NCBI RefSeq assembly: GCF_914767665.1
Contig: NC_059506.1
Location: 23,723,825-23,787,824 of the forward strand
DNA: 64,000 nucleotides
Source: Harmonia axyridis
Lineage: Eukaryota; Arthropoda; Insecta; Coleoptera; Coccinellidae
Direction of reading: 5' to 3'
Part shown: piece by piece, positions 36,612 to 50,404 of the stretch
Layout of the letters: each line of letters starts with the position of its first letter
How positions within the stretch are numbered: position 1 is the stretch's first letter
Translations under genes and position numbers: made by a program
Notes under the pieces: generated by a model
Seen by the model: only the letters and a program-made list of their open reading frames with translations
Database searches by the model: none
What the model was told of the DNA's origin: nothing

Positions 36612-39600
36612 ATGAATACGATGTGAGTAGATTAGAAATGTTATAACTAATCATTTCACTCATTTAATCTTTTTTCAGGGGGAGAAACTTCATCAATAAA
36701 TTAGGGAATATATTGAAAGTATTTAAGGTAAGTTCGGACCAGTCATGATTCTTTTAAATAGAGATAAATTTTTCGTATTTCAATTGCGATTGAAAATTTT
36801 CGAAAAGCAGAAGTTTTTCCAAAAAAACCGAAATCTGACTTACGTAATATTTTATATCGTATCGATTCTCTCAAGTTCAGAATCTTTATGCTGAATGCAT
36901 ATGCTAGAGATGAAAAAAATTTATAGGAATACGCTGATTAACTGCGGTAAAATGAATATTGAATATTCCGAAGAATGGTTATAATCATTCCTAAAATGCG
37001 TTCGAATTGAAATAGAAATGAAATAATACTATCTTGAAATGGCGAATGCGCTAACAGGAATTTATTTTTTGAACTCTTTATATTCATTAATTTCAGCCAA
37101 GAACTCCATAACCGTTATGCTTTACATACATACATTTTACTCTGAAATTAATGAAATGCTCTAATTTGTACACATCAATTCCCTTCATTCGACTCGAAAG
37201 ATTCGAATCGAATGAATATTTTTCCGGTAATGTTCAATAGATTTGTTTGAATGAGACAACTAGGCCTAGTATTAGGTAGCATATTAAGTGAAACAATTAA
37301 ATGAGCACATCTAACAATTAAAATTACCTACAACTAATACCGACTTAGTATTACCGAGAACAGATACAGCATTACAGATCTTAAGTAAGTCCTTTTAGAC
37401 CAAGTTGCAAGAACGTTCATTAAAATTTAATGCCGTCATTGAAATTCAAATCCTCCAATAGAAGGAGCCTACTGGCTAACTGGACCGTTTAATGAAGGAT
37501 TGAAATTTTAAAGTGGCATTCAATTTTAAAGAATGATCCTGGTGATAGTATATTGAAAAACTTTAAAAATGACTCCTCAGACAAGTTAAACTATCTTTTT
37601 GAATCATAAGATAACAAAATTTCACCAACAAAAAGGCATCATGAAGTATGTGATTTCAGTGAACCTTCAACTTGAACAACATTCTTAGACTACCTTGTTT
37701 TAGAGTATTTTCTTTTCATTTTATAAAGAGAAGACCATTAGAAAGTGAATCATTTTCCAATTTCACAGATCCCCCTGGTTTACAAACCATTTTTTCTTAT
37801 ATGTAATGATGTAAAATCATGAGAAGTACATAAGAGATCCTCCCAATTTATTACCGTTTTTCAATATTATGTTTGAACTCTCTGGGTCCGAGCTTTTGCT
37901 GTTTTTTGAATGAGTCGAATTGTATTTTCCAGCCTTGTACCTTGAAAATATACAGAGGGATTCACCGCTATGGCCTATTAGACGTTTATGAAAAAACTAA
38001 ATTTATGCTGAAAATTTGCATATTGCGGTTTGAGGCAATGATCTTCCTTAGACTACTACTTCCTCATTTCAAATAGCACACCCAATTGCATCATTAGATT
38101 ACTTTTTTGATGGAAATTTCAGCATTATGTCATCCCTGGGTATAAACTCAACTATGTATTTATGAGTTAATGGGATTCTTATGAAAAATATTGTGGCGAG
38201 GCGAGGCCTTCCGTTTTTTTGAATATTTCTGTAGAAAAAGTTGTTTTCGAAAAAACCTTTTTAGTTTTCGATTCTACAAATAGGTACTATTATAAGACTG
38301 TTTGCGGTTTGGATCAAAAATGTACAGGGTGTTTATCAGAAGATCATGCATTTGGACAACTCAAATTCATCAAAATTCAACATTTTCAGATTAGAACCTA
38401 TATTTTTTATTATTTCTGTAAATTCTACGTATAAAAATAGAGGGATTTGTTAAACATAAATCAGCTCGGATGGGGTGTTGCGTTAACTTATTTTGAAGAT
38501 TGTATTGAATACTATCTGACCCTAAAATTTCGCTTCAAAATATCCATCGTTAATGAAATAACAGCGAAAATAGTGAAAGAGGCAATGTAATATCTGGATT
38601 ATATAATTCGTATCCGACACATTTCAAAGATATTTTTAGTAGTAAATACTCTTACACTATTTTACCTGTCATATACAATACAATTCAATTTATTTGCATA
38701 AATTACATGAATCATACAATTTTCTTTGTATGATCGTTGATATCGTTATCCATGGAAATTTTTAAGCGAAATTTCAGGATCAGATAGTAGTCAATAAGAT
38801 CTTGAAAATGAGGTATCGCAACACCCCTCATCCCCATTTAAAATCAAAGGGTTGTAATCACCCCCATCACTTCCCACATTTCCATTGTTCAGTCAGAAAA
38901 TCGAGGTGTTAAGTTTTCTTTGGACCACACTGTATCTACATTATAACGAAATCAGATATTATTTCAAAATAACAATTTTTTTTATTCTATGCTCTGAAGG
39001 GATTCGATACTAAATTCAATAATTTTTTCAGGGTGGAAAAAAGAAAGAATTCGACAGGGAAAGGGACGACATTATAAATATAACTAGTGAAAGTGGCATT
39101 AGAAGCTTTGACAGTTCGAGCCATAAGGATTCTGTCCCGGCCAATAAAAAACTCATCTTCAAAAAGTCAAAATCCACCGAAAGCCTATCTACAGAAACCG
39201 TCGACAGCGGCAAAAACAAAGTCAACGCGCTCAAGAGATCGAACGCCACATGTGACATTCCCAGCAACAGCAAAGAAGAAGATATCGTCTGCACCAAGAG
39301 TTTACACCGATTGGGCCAACTCACCCATACCAATAATTGCGTGTTTTCATACCACGCAAAACTACACGATGGCACAATTTGGTCGCAGGCTCTTGGACGA
39401 GCTTCCGAAAAATCAAGCAGCAAAAAAAATGAAAGCACCAACTCTTCAGTCATTCAAGTCAATTCGGAAAATTCGCCGAAGGAGAAGTTATCCATGTCTT
39501 CAAACGAAATTCAGACAAGAAGTGTAGATACGGAAGTTGATCTCGAATGGAAATCGGATAAGTCAACTATAGCTAAAACGGATTATGCCAGAGTTTTACA

Positions 39601-42600
39601 CAAACGTACGGAAAAAGTACAGAAAATCAGTTCGAATAACGATGAATTAAATGTGAAAGTTTCCGCATCTTCCAATACACCAACTTGTCAAGACAATATT
39701 GAGATGATCAGCCAGACTGCCCCAAAAGTTTGTGAGGTGGTTTCGGAATTTTCATCAGAAGGTATGATAATGGACCAAACTCTACCGAATCCATCCATAG
39801 CTATACCATTGAAAGACAAAAGCGACGATTTACAACCTTCTGAAAGTAGCAAATCTATAACTGATGAACAGAACATGCAAGTTAAGATGAACGTTCAGAC
39901 TATCAAGAACGAGCAAGGCTTTGACCTTTTAAAATATGATTTGAATTCTTCTGGGGATCACGGAGACGATTCTGGATCTCTATCGAAGGATAACGTCCTT
40001 CCTTCGATCTCAACCGGAGTTGTCATACAGGAAACCTCTTGCGAAAGCGATGAGAAACAGTCAAATTTCGTCGATTCCTTTAAGGTTATATCAGAGAATA
40101 CAACGGAATACGAAGTTGTGAATCTAGCGCAAGTAGATCTGTTCAGAGAATTCAAAACTACAATTTCGAAGATGCGAAACGTCCTGAACGTTCTAGATGT
40201 CAAGAAGTCTTTGCAAGGCATGATTGAACGTAGTTTGAGCGAAAAAAATATCAAAAGAAGGACTTCTGAAATGATCGAGGGTGAAAACATATCAACTCAA
40301 ACGGCAGCAATGACCTTCAATCAAATCTCAACTTCAACCGACAACGGTTGCTATAACCACACTAGAAATGAAGGCATTATGGTACAGCTATCATCAGAGA
40401 CCACTTCGAAACGTCTCAAATATACCCCTAATCTTTTCAACAATGTGAAACCCATCACTAAGATAAAAAGACGCAAGAAACGAGGTTACCGATGTAAGCC
40501 GAACAAGTTGTCAACAAGAGTGATCAGTACCCTTTCGTCAAGCCAAGATGGAAAAAGAAAAACTAAGATGAAACCAGACAAGCCTCATTATAACAAATGC
40601 ATCATTTATCATATAACGCAACAGAAGAATTCCGTTGATAGATGCGTTGGAACCCCATGTCATTCCATGAAAGAGAAATTAGTCTTGAAGAATACCTTTA
40701 GTGCTCTTCACTTCGGACCTATAAATGAATTCCCAATGCTGCTGAATAAGCACGAAAATGAGAAGAAGAAGCGTAAGGAACTTGATCGGAAACTTAAGGC
40801 TATAACATCCGAAAATGAAATACCTGAAAAGAATTCGCACAGGAGGAAGTCAACGTCTTTTCTGAGCAGCGAAACATCTAAAAGCAACAACCAAAACAGT
40901 TGCCATAAGAGTAAAACACAACCGAGTCTCAACTATGTTAGCTCTAGAGAATATTCCTCGTTGAGTTCAACCACTGCCAATTGGTTCGTTTTTGAACCCT
41001 CCCCCACTACGGTGGTTAAAGGTAAACAGTCAACTTCGGAGGATATGATTTTCGATAAAAATCGAAGCTCGACACAAGATCTAGTTTCCAACATCCTCGA
41101 GGAGGAAATCAAAACATCTGGGCTCAAGGGTAAAATTTCGAGCAGTACCATGAACATGATCAAGGATCAGTTTTGTGATAAACTGAATGGTTTCAAAGCT
41201 AAAGAAGTTCCAGATGTTATGATAACGGTTTGTGTGCCCCTCAAAAGTATAGTGTCTAAAATGAAGACTTCTAAAACTACTGGATGTGGAGAGAAGACCA
41301 TATCATCTTCTGGATCCGCGGAAAGCGAAAAAAGGCTTCCTCCCTTGTGTTCTTCTTATGACAAGAGTATCCAGGTAAATGTTTCGAAAAACTACGTAAA
41401 TGATAACCTTCAAACCATACCTGAAAAGATGACCAGGAAGCCAACGGAGATATACGAGCAAAAGAAGATTCTTCGACAGAGTATGTCCTCCAAACGCCTG
41501 TCTTCGTTCAAGAAAATATTCGGCAATAAATCAACTAGTTGTTCGAACATAAACCCTTTTGGAAATATTGCGCCTAAAACGAGTAAAATCTATGTAGCCG
41601 ATAATTCTACGAGCCCTTATGATTTAACCTGTAAACCAATCGAGAGGGAAGCGGTTCAATCGTCAAACATTAAAGATCAGGCTGCATTGAAGAGCTCTTC
41701 TTTCTCCCTCTTCAGGGAGGAGTTCGAGCCGGACCTTAGGTGCAAAAAGGAAGGATTTTTCCTAAATCTTCCACCCAATCGCTTCAGAAGGAAGAGAGAA
41801 CAGATCTCTAAGCTCTTCGATTCGGATTCTAGCGAGCGGAGATATTTTGGTGAGCCGAAACTGTTGTACCATGTCCACGAGAGTTCATTTTACAGCACCA
41901 GCAAAACTGACGACAGATTCAGTTCCAGACGAATCCTAGCGGAGAGTTCGACGTCACAGGAGAAAGCTAAGATTCCTTTTTTTCCTGTTCAACAAATCGC
42001 TTCTAGATTCAACATCAACGTCAAGCCGAAATTCATCAGTTTTTCAGATCTACCGAAAAGATACGATTATAATTATATCCCAGACAAAGTTCAAGAAACG
42101 CCAACAAGGGAGAATGAACGATGTGAACTACCATCGAAGCCAGCTGTAAAAAACGCCAATGTGAATACTTCGAACGAGAAGATACTTCAAGACAACGAGA
42201 CCCAATGTGAAAATGAGATGTATGAATGTCAGGAGTGCCCTGAACATGGAAGAAAAGCTACGAAAAAAGCACGAAGGAAACTGGACACTGAAAATTTTTT
42301 CAACAATTGCATTGATGAGTTTTCAGTAGTAAGTATACCGAAAGTGCATTTCGAAGACGATGTCAATCAAGAGGTTGAACTCACCAAACCCAAAGATATA
42401 TGCCAAAAATATAATTTTCCAAGTAGTCAGGTCAACTTGGAGAACGATAAAAACCACATAGAAAAACTGCGAAAGAGTGCTTCAGTTCTTTCATTATTTG
42501 CTGATGAAGATAAATACTCAGACAAACTTACAGACAGATTGAACAACGAACATGTGAAAAAATTACAGACTGATGATAACGATGATAGAGATTCTGTGAA

Positions 42601-44425
42601 GCAGAAGCACAAAGGACGATCTCATCACAAAAAACAGCATCGTATTGTCCTTCAAACATCCTCCGATTCTAATCTGATGCAACTCGGTCACGAAGAATAT
42701 GGTATTCAGGAAACAGACGATATAGGACCTTACGTCGAGAAACTTATATGTAAAAAATCCCAAGAAATTTTGAAAGTTGAACCGACACAAGCCAACGATG
42801 GTATGAATCCACCCAAAAATGAAGATTGTTTGGTACGAGTGAATGCGTTAAAAGAAAACAAAAACGAGAACAGACTGACAGGTTTGATAAGAGACGTAGT
42901 CAATTTATGTAACACTAGTTTCTTGAGATCTAGGGATTGCATAGTTGAACTCACCCTTTACAATCTAATCAAAGAGATCATTTTGGAACATTGCTCTCAT
43001 CTCAGCGAACAGAGTAAGCATAAAGTGGAATCTATTCTGGCGAATTTCGTCAAAATGTCCAAACAGAAAGCTGGTGAAGAGAATGTTGAAATTGTCGAAT
43101 CAGCAATTGAGAATCTCGTGAAAGAAATAGGCACAGAATTTCCTGGCAAAGATAAAACTCAAGAAGAGTATTTGGAGAAGGAACGCGATGAAAACAAGAT
43201 GGAGAAGTTCGAGCATAAACACAGGAGGAAGCATTCACGTTCCAAGAGCAAGCACAGAAGTCACAAACACGAATCGAAGCATCATAGTCGCCACAGAGAA
43301 GATGATCGAGAAAAACGTCGAAGTAAAGAGGATGACAAGAACCACAAATCTAAGCGACATCATAAACATCATTATGAAGTCGAAAGCAGGTGCGATATGG
43401 GAGCAAAAGATTCGGAGAAAAAATTTCGAAGTGTTGAAGGTAAAAGAGAGTACTTAGAGTTGGTGGAACGGTTGAAAGAGTTAGAAGAGGTTACGAAACA
43501 ACTTTCGACTGTGGCCAATAATCAGAAGAACACGCAACGCCTTCAATTAGAGCACAGAGATCACGGTCGGAAACATAAAGACGTATACAACACTGCCATA
43601 TTGGACGAACCGAAATTCTTCGCCAAAAAAGGGATGAAGTTTAGTTTGACGGAGTTGGACGAAATGAAAAAGAAGTATAGGGAGGAACCGATCGAAGTGA
43701 ATTTTTTTCAAACAGAAGTGAATCCTCCGATAGCACCAATTCCTAGAAACTATCCTAAACTTCCCGTTACCAAGATTGTGATCAATTTGAGCAATTTGAA
43801 ACTTCTAACTAGGAATTGTGTTAGCTTGACTTCAACCAATGATAAGGAGCCTATAGTTATTACAGACAGCACTGAGGAAAAGCAAAGACTTATCGATAAA
43901 ATTGTTTCTTACGGAATCGACAAGGGGTACAAAAGTCGAGTAAGGCATTCGTCAAGACACTTTGAGAGAGTCGAAAAAAAGTATTCGAGAGATACTAGAA
44001 GCGAAATAATCAATAAAAATAAGGAATCCTTCAGTATAACTTTTCACGGCAAAGATAGGAAAAAAAAACATAATTTCAAAGAAGATGACTTAAAATCGTC
44101 GCAGTCAAGTAAAGATTATATGCGAATCAAAATGGTGAGGAAGAAAACGGTTACCTCGACGACTGATCAAACTGCGTCTGATTCTCACTATTCAAGAAGG
44201 GATAAAGAAAAAGCTAAATTGAATGACATTCATCAGATAACTAAGGAGTATATTAAGAAGGAGTACAAGTTAAACAGTGATCTTATATGCGCAAGTATAG
44301 CTAAAGATCTGTTGGAAAATAAATGCAAAGGTGATCAGGGAATGGATTATAGAGCAAATTTGGATATGGCATACCAAAGAATGGCCAACTTCTGTTTGTT
44401 CCGTGGTTTGTCGAGAAAAGAATGA
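36612..44425 (+). CDS. Large Lys/Ser-rich disordered protein, 1817 aa, three coding exons
   Basis: Function unknown and family not recognised. Exon 1 is 36612-36622 (ATG plus 8 bases, donor GTGAGT), exon 2 is 36679-36727 (donor GTAAGT) and exon 3 is 39032-44425. The phases fit exactly: 11+49 bases make 20 codons and exon 3 starts on a codon. Exon 3 has no early ATG; its frame is open back to the acceptor. The N-terminus (GRNFINKLGNILKVFKGG) could form a basic amphipathic helix. Most of the protein is low-complexity. A His/Arg/Lys/Ser-rich block lies at about residues 1412-1470, followed by a probable coiled coil at about 1490-1530 (YLELVERLKELEEVTKQL). TQT and IQV peptides occur near residues 441 and 798. 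I see no signal peptide and no membrane segment. The 2.3-kb intron 2 holds two repeats. No AATAAA follows the stop closely. Confidence 0.8.
37945..38455 (+). repeat. Dispersed repeat, copy 2, inside an intron
   Basis: Aligns with about 17095-17600, including GACTGTTTGCGGTTTGGATC, TGTACAGGGTGTTTATC and TAGAACCTATATTTTTTATT. Here only one arm of the fold-back is present. It lies in intron 2 of the 1817-aa gene. Confidence 0.75.
38468..38836. mobile_element. Short inverted-repeat element (about 370 bp) in intron
   Basis: Left arm 38468 to about 38570 and right arm about 38745-38836 pair as imperfect reverse complements. The outermost match is GGGGTGTTGCG opposite CGCAACACCCC, and inner blocks include ACTATCTGA.CCT.AAATTTCGCTT. 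It is non-coding and looks like a MITE within intron 2. Confidence 0.75.
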
Positions 44426-45374
44426 AATTGTTGTTGAATAATATTGTAGTTATTGTCCATAAAATTCATAGGGGAATATATCAAATCTGAAGAATTTGCA
44501 TTTTTTAGTTGAATTATCATCAGCTCTTTAAACTCAACTAATTGCTGTATGAAAAAAAAATCAATAATGAAAAATCCTTTGGATATTTTGATTATGAAAA
44601 GACATAAAAATTACAAATTATTCAGGGATCTCAAAAGGAAATTTAATAATTCGTTAGATAGACTCACGGTTTACATTTCCTAAGTTGGTCACGTCATTTT
44701 GTTTCAAAATTAATTTTTAATTTAAAAAAAAAATTATTTTGAAAAAATAACATAAAACATGAATGAAGAAATGTGTCATTTAAAGTAAAAATTGAATTCA
44801 TAAGACCGAATATTGTATTTTTTATGGCAATAACGAAATTCCTCTAAAACGTGTGAAAAATATATATTCCGAAGTCTAAAGAAAAAACTCAATAATCTGA
44901 GTACTGCCCTGGAAATATCAAATTACATGAAACGTTTAAAAGCGTGTATAAAATTCAAACAAAATCGGACAGCTGATTTTCAAGACATAGATATTAGAAA
45001 TTTAGGCCCATTTCCATGAAGCATCATCTACCTCCGAAACTAACAGTTTTAGGCTACACAACAACTTTTCTGAAAGACCTGGATGACCTGCACTCACCAC
45101 TAGGCTATGACCAACCACTCATGTTGCACCCTGATACAAGTATTTTTGAACATCTTTTTTTCTTGAGGAACAAACTGGAACAAAAATGAATTATGACTCG
45201 GCTCAAATCACAGTGAAATATTTGAATAATTCTATGATTTACTCCTTATGATTTCCTCTATAGACTTAAAAAAAGTCATGTCATCTGCAATTCAAAACAT
45301 CAATGACAAACTAACATTATTCAATATGATTTCCTAAATTCTCCATCATATTCCCTTTAGGATTAAAGACCAAA
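44426..45374. other. Intergenic DNA between the first two cluster genes
   Basis: No exon, repeat family or clear poly(A) signal recognised; the second gene's leader must lie in the right part. Confidence 0.4.
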
Positions 45375-48300
45375 ATGTCAGAGTGAGTAGATTCCACTAA
45401 TGATGTATAAAATGAAAACTCCTTAAATTTCAGTCTTTTCGAAATTGAAGACGAATGGCAGATATCATCGATTGTTTCAAGCCAGGAAACTTCCTATTCT
45501 TCTTATTCCAAATTGAATATTCAAGCCTCTTCCGAGAATAATATATTCGAATATAATTGCTCAGAGGATTACTGTCAAAATGTTGATATTGGCAGAGTTA
45601 CAGTAAAAAGAAGTAAGTCGAAAAGATAAAAAATGAATAGAGTTCATCTTTATTACTCATCATGTTTTTATAAGCTTCAAACAACATAATTGAAATTCTG
45701 CAACTTATCCCAGATAGCATACAGAGTTTGTTCCAAACTTGATTAGCTATAGTTACAAATGTAGCACAGTTGTGAGACATTCATAGCGTGTAACGCCATC
45801 TACCGACTAAAATATTGAAACATAACTTCCTTTAGATTGCTTCTTACAGTCTTACATTAGTGACATGGTGTTTTTTATTTATTTGAGGGAAGGTTAGGTA
45901 AGGTTGAAGGTTAAAACGAAAAAAAATCATATTTTCGATTTGAAATGAATTTCCATCAAGTAAAGACCGAGTCAATCCAATATTTGATATTCTTGATATC
46001 TTTTAGTTATTAGTTGTTTTTTTATCATAATTTCCCTTCAAGTTTTCATTTATTTTCGACTGGAAAAATAAGAGTAGAATATAAATGGTCAGTCTCCCAA
46101 ACCAATATCCTGGCTGCGCCAGTGATCCTAAGAACTGACGGTTTATAACAAATATGTTCGAATTGTAGGTATTCTATTTTTTTCGAATACATCCCAACGT
46201 AATTGATAAGTTTTATCTTGAAGATGAAGTAATAAAACCCATATTTGGAATACATAAGAATTTTTCTAGGTCATAGTAAAAGCCGCCAACGAGGAAGAAA
46301 AAAATTAATAAAATATGAAGAGGATGAACAAAGTCATCAATCAGATTCTAAAGAAAAACGAAGCAATTCTCGACAGAGATCACAGAAAACAACATCAGGA
46401 ACGAACAATAATGAAGAGGGAAGTCCACGTATAGCAATCCAGTTTGACTTGAATAAACTGCTGGAGGAAATTTCGAAAGCTGATAGAAAAACATGTGCAT
46501 TATGTGGAAAACCAAAGAAACGCACCAAGGAGCAAACAAATGAAAATTCATCTAAAAAATGTTTCAACTCGAAAGCCCTTAAAAATGGTAAATTCTCATT
46601 CTTTCTTAATGACCAATTAAAAATAACAATAGAAGATGACGCATCATCTCAACGAAACAAAGCTAAGAAAGATCTCGAAACTCCACAAAAATCAGATACT
46701 ATACGCAAAAACAACGACCAGAGAAAAGCATCGACTTACACCAATTTATCTGACGCATATGCTGTTGAAACAGTGAGCAAGATACCCTGTCCTTCTTCAT
46801 GTCCTATGGTAAAACTTCAGCGTCTCATCAATCCAGATGATTCGAAAATCCTGAGTTGTATTACGAAAAAATCTCAAATTACCAATACTCATAACCCCAA
46901 AGATAAGAAAAACAAATCGTTGCAAACTTCGAGAACAAAAGAATGCGGAACATCTTGCCCAAGAAAAATCCAAAAACGGAAAATGAAGAATACCTTACAA
47001 CCAGATGATATAAAAGTAACATGCAAAGGTGAAAACGGAGATAAAAATATAACGCAGGAAATAGTGAAAGACGGTGACAATGTTAAGATCATAATCAAAG
47101 TGAAGAAACCGAACACCCCAACTGATTCTCATAGAAAATATTCCACGAGTTCTGCTAATTTGAAGTCCGAAGAGGAGTTGCCAAATCTCGAAGAAGACGC
47201 AAGCTATCAAATGAGAAGTTCCATTCCCTCTAGGAAGTCATTCGATGATGAAACCGCTTCAAGATGTTCAACAAAACAAGTGTGCTCTAGGTGGAATTGC
47301 CCGTTCAAAACGGTTAAGAATGAAAATTCGACAATAGATCAACCGTCCAAAACCGGTAAAGTTTCAACTATAAACATAATTATGTCTCCAAGATCAACAG
47401 TAGATAAAATATCGAAGAGCCAAGAAACAATAGATCGTGGAACGAATGAATGTTGGTCCAAACTTGAGGAATTTATCGATAAGAAAATACAAGAATTTAG
47501 ACCAGATAGCAAAATGCGGCATGATTCCAATAAATACATAAGATCTAAACGAGCAACAACAAAGAGAAAACATCCCCTAAAAAAGAAAGTCATGGTTAAT
47601 CGAAGTCTAGCCGTACCATCATCAATGTACCTTATAAACTATAAAGATAGAAGAAGAGACAGCGGTAATAGTTCCAGTAAAAATAAAATATCTAAAGTGT
47701 GTTTTAACGATGAAGTCGAAAGAATTCGGGCTAGTGATAGCAAAACAAAAAGTTGCTCTTCTGAACAAACATTTCAAGGCAGATCAGATTCTGGAAGAAT
47801 TCTAGGACGAAAAGGTAACAAGCCAACAGATAGCCAAATAAAACTTCTTTGCAGAATAGAGTCGATAAATCTTCACGAATCAACAAAATCAGAAGGAGAT
47901 ATGTTTAATAAAAAATGTATATATCGTCCTAAATTAGAGGGACCAAAATCTCTTTGCACCTTCAATGGAAATGTTTGCCAAAAAAATTGCTTAGAAAATT
48001 TTGATTTTACAACACATCAGGGTAGGCGCAGGAGTCGTAGTGTGGAGGAAGAAGAAAAATTAGAAGAAATATCTATTCAAACGGATTTTGAGCTCGAGCA
48101 TCCTCTTCTGTTGAAAATTTCAGGTGTACCAGTAGATAGATCAAAGTTTAATGTAGCAAATATATCTTCGAGCGAAATTTCAAGAACTTGCTGTGAATGT
48201 AATGTAAATGAAAATGGGAACAATGAAAAAGAACCTAATAGGAAATTATCAGGAAATTTTGGAAAAAGGCAAAGTGTAAATTTTGAGGAAATGTCGTTTT

Positions 48301-48461
48301 CTTCTTTGGAAAATGATATATCTAATGGATCTCATAAAAGGAAATCATCAAAATCGAATATCAAGAAATCCAATGACAGCCCAGATAAATCAATTTCAAC
48401 TTCTGAAGATCCTACTCTTGAAAACATACGTTTGAGAATATTTTTAGATGAAGAAAATTGA
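45375..48461 (+). CDS. Lys/Ser-rich protein with scattered Cys pairs, 792 aa, three coding exons
   Basis: Function unknown. Exon 1 is 45375-45382 (ATGTCAGA, donor GTGAGT), exon 2 is 45434-45612 (donor GTAAGT) and exon 3 is 46270-48461. The total of 2379 coding bases gives 792 residues with all phases matching, so the start differs from the longest single reading frame, which merely runs back from exon 3 into intron sequence. The N-terminus is acidic/Ser-rich (MSDLFEIEDEWQISS). Cys motifs lie near residues 138 (CALCGK), 235 (CPSSCP), 287 (CGTSCP) and 400 (CSRWNCP), a C-x(2-4)-C pattern shared with its neighbours. A short hydrophobic strand-like stretch (DNVKIIIKVKK) and a SIQTD peptide (about residue 663) also recur in the cluster. 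No signal or membrane segment. An AATAAA follows at 48543. Confidence 0.85.
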
Positions 48462-48542
48462 TAAGGAGATGTGAGATATTCAGATAATGTTATAGCAATG
48501 TCTGAAATAATCATCCGTCCAGAACGTTGCATTATCGAATGA

Positions 48543-48548
48543 AATAAA
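48543..48548 (+). terminator. Poly(A) signal AATAAA
   Basis: 82 bases after the stop of the 792-aa gene, on the same strand. Confidence 0.7.
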
Positions 48549-49491
48549 CAATATATTTAAATCTATTGTTTCACTGCTATTTTTGCGTTGAATATGTTGA
48601 AAAGTACTCTCAGTTTGATACTCATTGTAGAAACATAAGTTAGCAGCATTCATTAAAAACAATTGAAAAAAATATCAACGTTGAATCACCAGCCTTTGCA
48701 TGCTTTTGAAAGCGAGAAAGCGAAATATTAATAACATATAAAAAAATGAATGCATACTATACTGTAAGATTTTTCCCTTTTTCTTTATAATGAGTATAAG
48801 TCTCGATAGTGTAGGTGTCTAAGGTGAGGAAAAGAGATAAAACCCATTAGTAAAATGAAGGGAGCATGATGCAGTTACTTGAACAATTCAGTTTATTCAT
48901 CCTTTCTTTCACACATAAATTCATGTATCAAAAATAAAGAAGCAGCAATACGCAGACTATTACAGTTTTTATTACAAATGAATTATAAATTCAAATTTCA
49001 ACATAGCTTTGTGGGAAGGGAGGTACAGGTAGACATGTTCGAAATTATTTGGTATTTATCACTGTTGTATTCAAGGATATAATGCAACATGTGTTTATCA
49101 CTGTTGTATTCAAGCATATAATGCATCATAGATTTCAAAATTAATCAGGCTTAAGTCCAAAAATGAAATGAAGTTTCCATCAATTGAAACAGATCTTATA
49201 ATTTAATCTCTCAAAAAAAAAAACAATCTATAGGTTGAAAATGATCAAATATTTATTTTCTCGAGAACAATATCTTGCTACAGGAGGATTGTGATCGCCA
49301 TGGAGAGAAAATGAACATTCAACAACATAAACAAAATTTTTTGTGAATCCTTATTAACTAGATTTTTTTTTAATAATTTATTCAAAGAATTCCATTCACC
49401 CTATACAATCTTTGAAGGCTGGATATAGGCTTATTTGCTCCTACAAAGGCACATATTATGTTTGAATCGCTCTGGAATCCTTCATCAATCA
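48549..49491. other. Intergenic DNA with a 39-bp tandem duplication
   Basis: TTTATCACTGTTGTATTCAA begins at 49055 and again at 49094, giving two copies of a 39-bp unit with three differences. Otherwise nothing is recognised up to the hAT target duplication. Confidence 0.6.
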
Positions 49492-49499
49492 GAGATAGG

Positions 49500-50404
49500 C
49501 AAGGCCGTCGCTAGGGAGTAGGCAGGGTAGGCGGTCGCCTAGGGCGGCAAAATTCAAGGGCGGCATTCCAAGCTTGATCAACAAAAATCACATGAGTAGA
49601 AATTCAAAGTACCAAATGAGATTTAATTCAGTTAGCAACAACAGGAAGGATTATCGACAAATTTAAATAACATCAAAAACAATAAAAGGTGCGCATTATA
49701 CATTATACTCATAAATATCCAGATGTAGCGTGATACCCTCAAAGTGCTGTATACGAGTTATTGACGCTAAAAAACACATGCACTCAACAGGCTTGTCGGC
49801 GTTCTCTTTACGTTGCTGAATTTTATGGCCACTTGGTGTTCTGGATTATTTTCTTTTCAATTCCATTTCATCACTTCCAACTGATACTTCTCAAGAAATA
49901 TAAGAAGTTTTATTATTTCATACGATATTCCATTATTTTATAATATTCTTCATTTTTTATATGAAATTAACTAGTGTTGGGCGTGGGCGCATTCGAATTA
50001 GATAATGACTCATCCGATTGTTTTACTTACTTAAACAAAAAACTGAGCTAGGAACCTGAAACTGCTGAGCCAACTCTAGAGGGGCGGTAAATAATGGAGG
50101 GCGACATTATCTACATTTACTGGAAGAACGAATTGAATATATTTTTTTTATTCAAACGAATTTCACTGATGATTTTTTTTATCGAAATTACTAATCTTTA
50201 ACATTTTTGCATCGTGGATAAATATTAATCATATCAAAGAAAAAAAAACGAAGGATCTGAAATCTGAACTCAATTCATATATTTCATCATATATTCTTTA
50301 GAATTCAATTGAGTACGTTTTTTAGCATTCTGCAGAGTTAGCTTCTGTTAGGGCGGCAAAATAGGTCTCTGCTCAGGGCGACAGTTTGGCTAGAGACGGC
50401 CCTG
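49500..50404. mobile_element. Non-autonomous hAT element with perfect 8-bp target duplication
   Basis: The ends are CAAGGCCGTCGCTAG on the left and, on the complementary strand of the right end, CAGGGCCGTCTCTAG. GAGATAGG lies immediately outside on both sides (49492-49499 and 50405-50412), the 8-bp duplication expected of hAT insertion. Sub-terminal GGGCGGCAAAAT blocks occur near both ends. The 905 bp contain no transposase frame. The exact duplication argues for a fairly young insertion. Confidence 0.93.

Noticed and set aside
39028..39453. 141-codon minus-strand and 146-codon + strand alternative frames at the start of the 1817-aa gene's large exon
   Set aside because: Both overlap the 1817-aa frame, which is longer, runs back to a fitting acceptor and joins upstream exons in phase.
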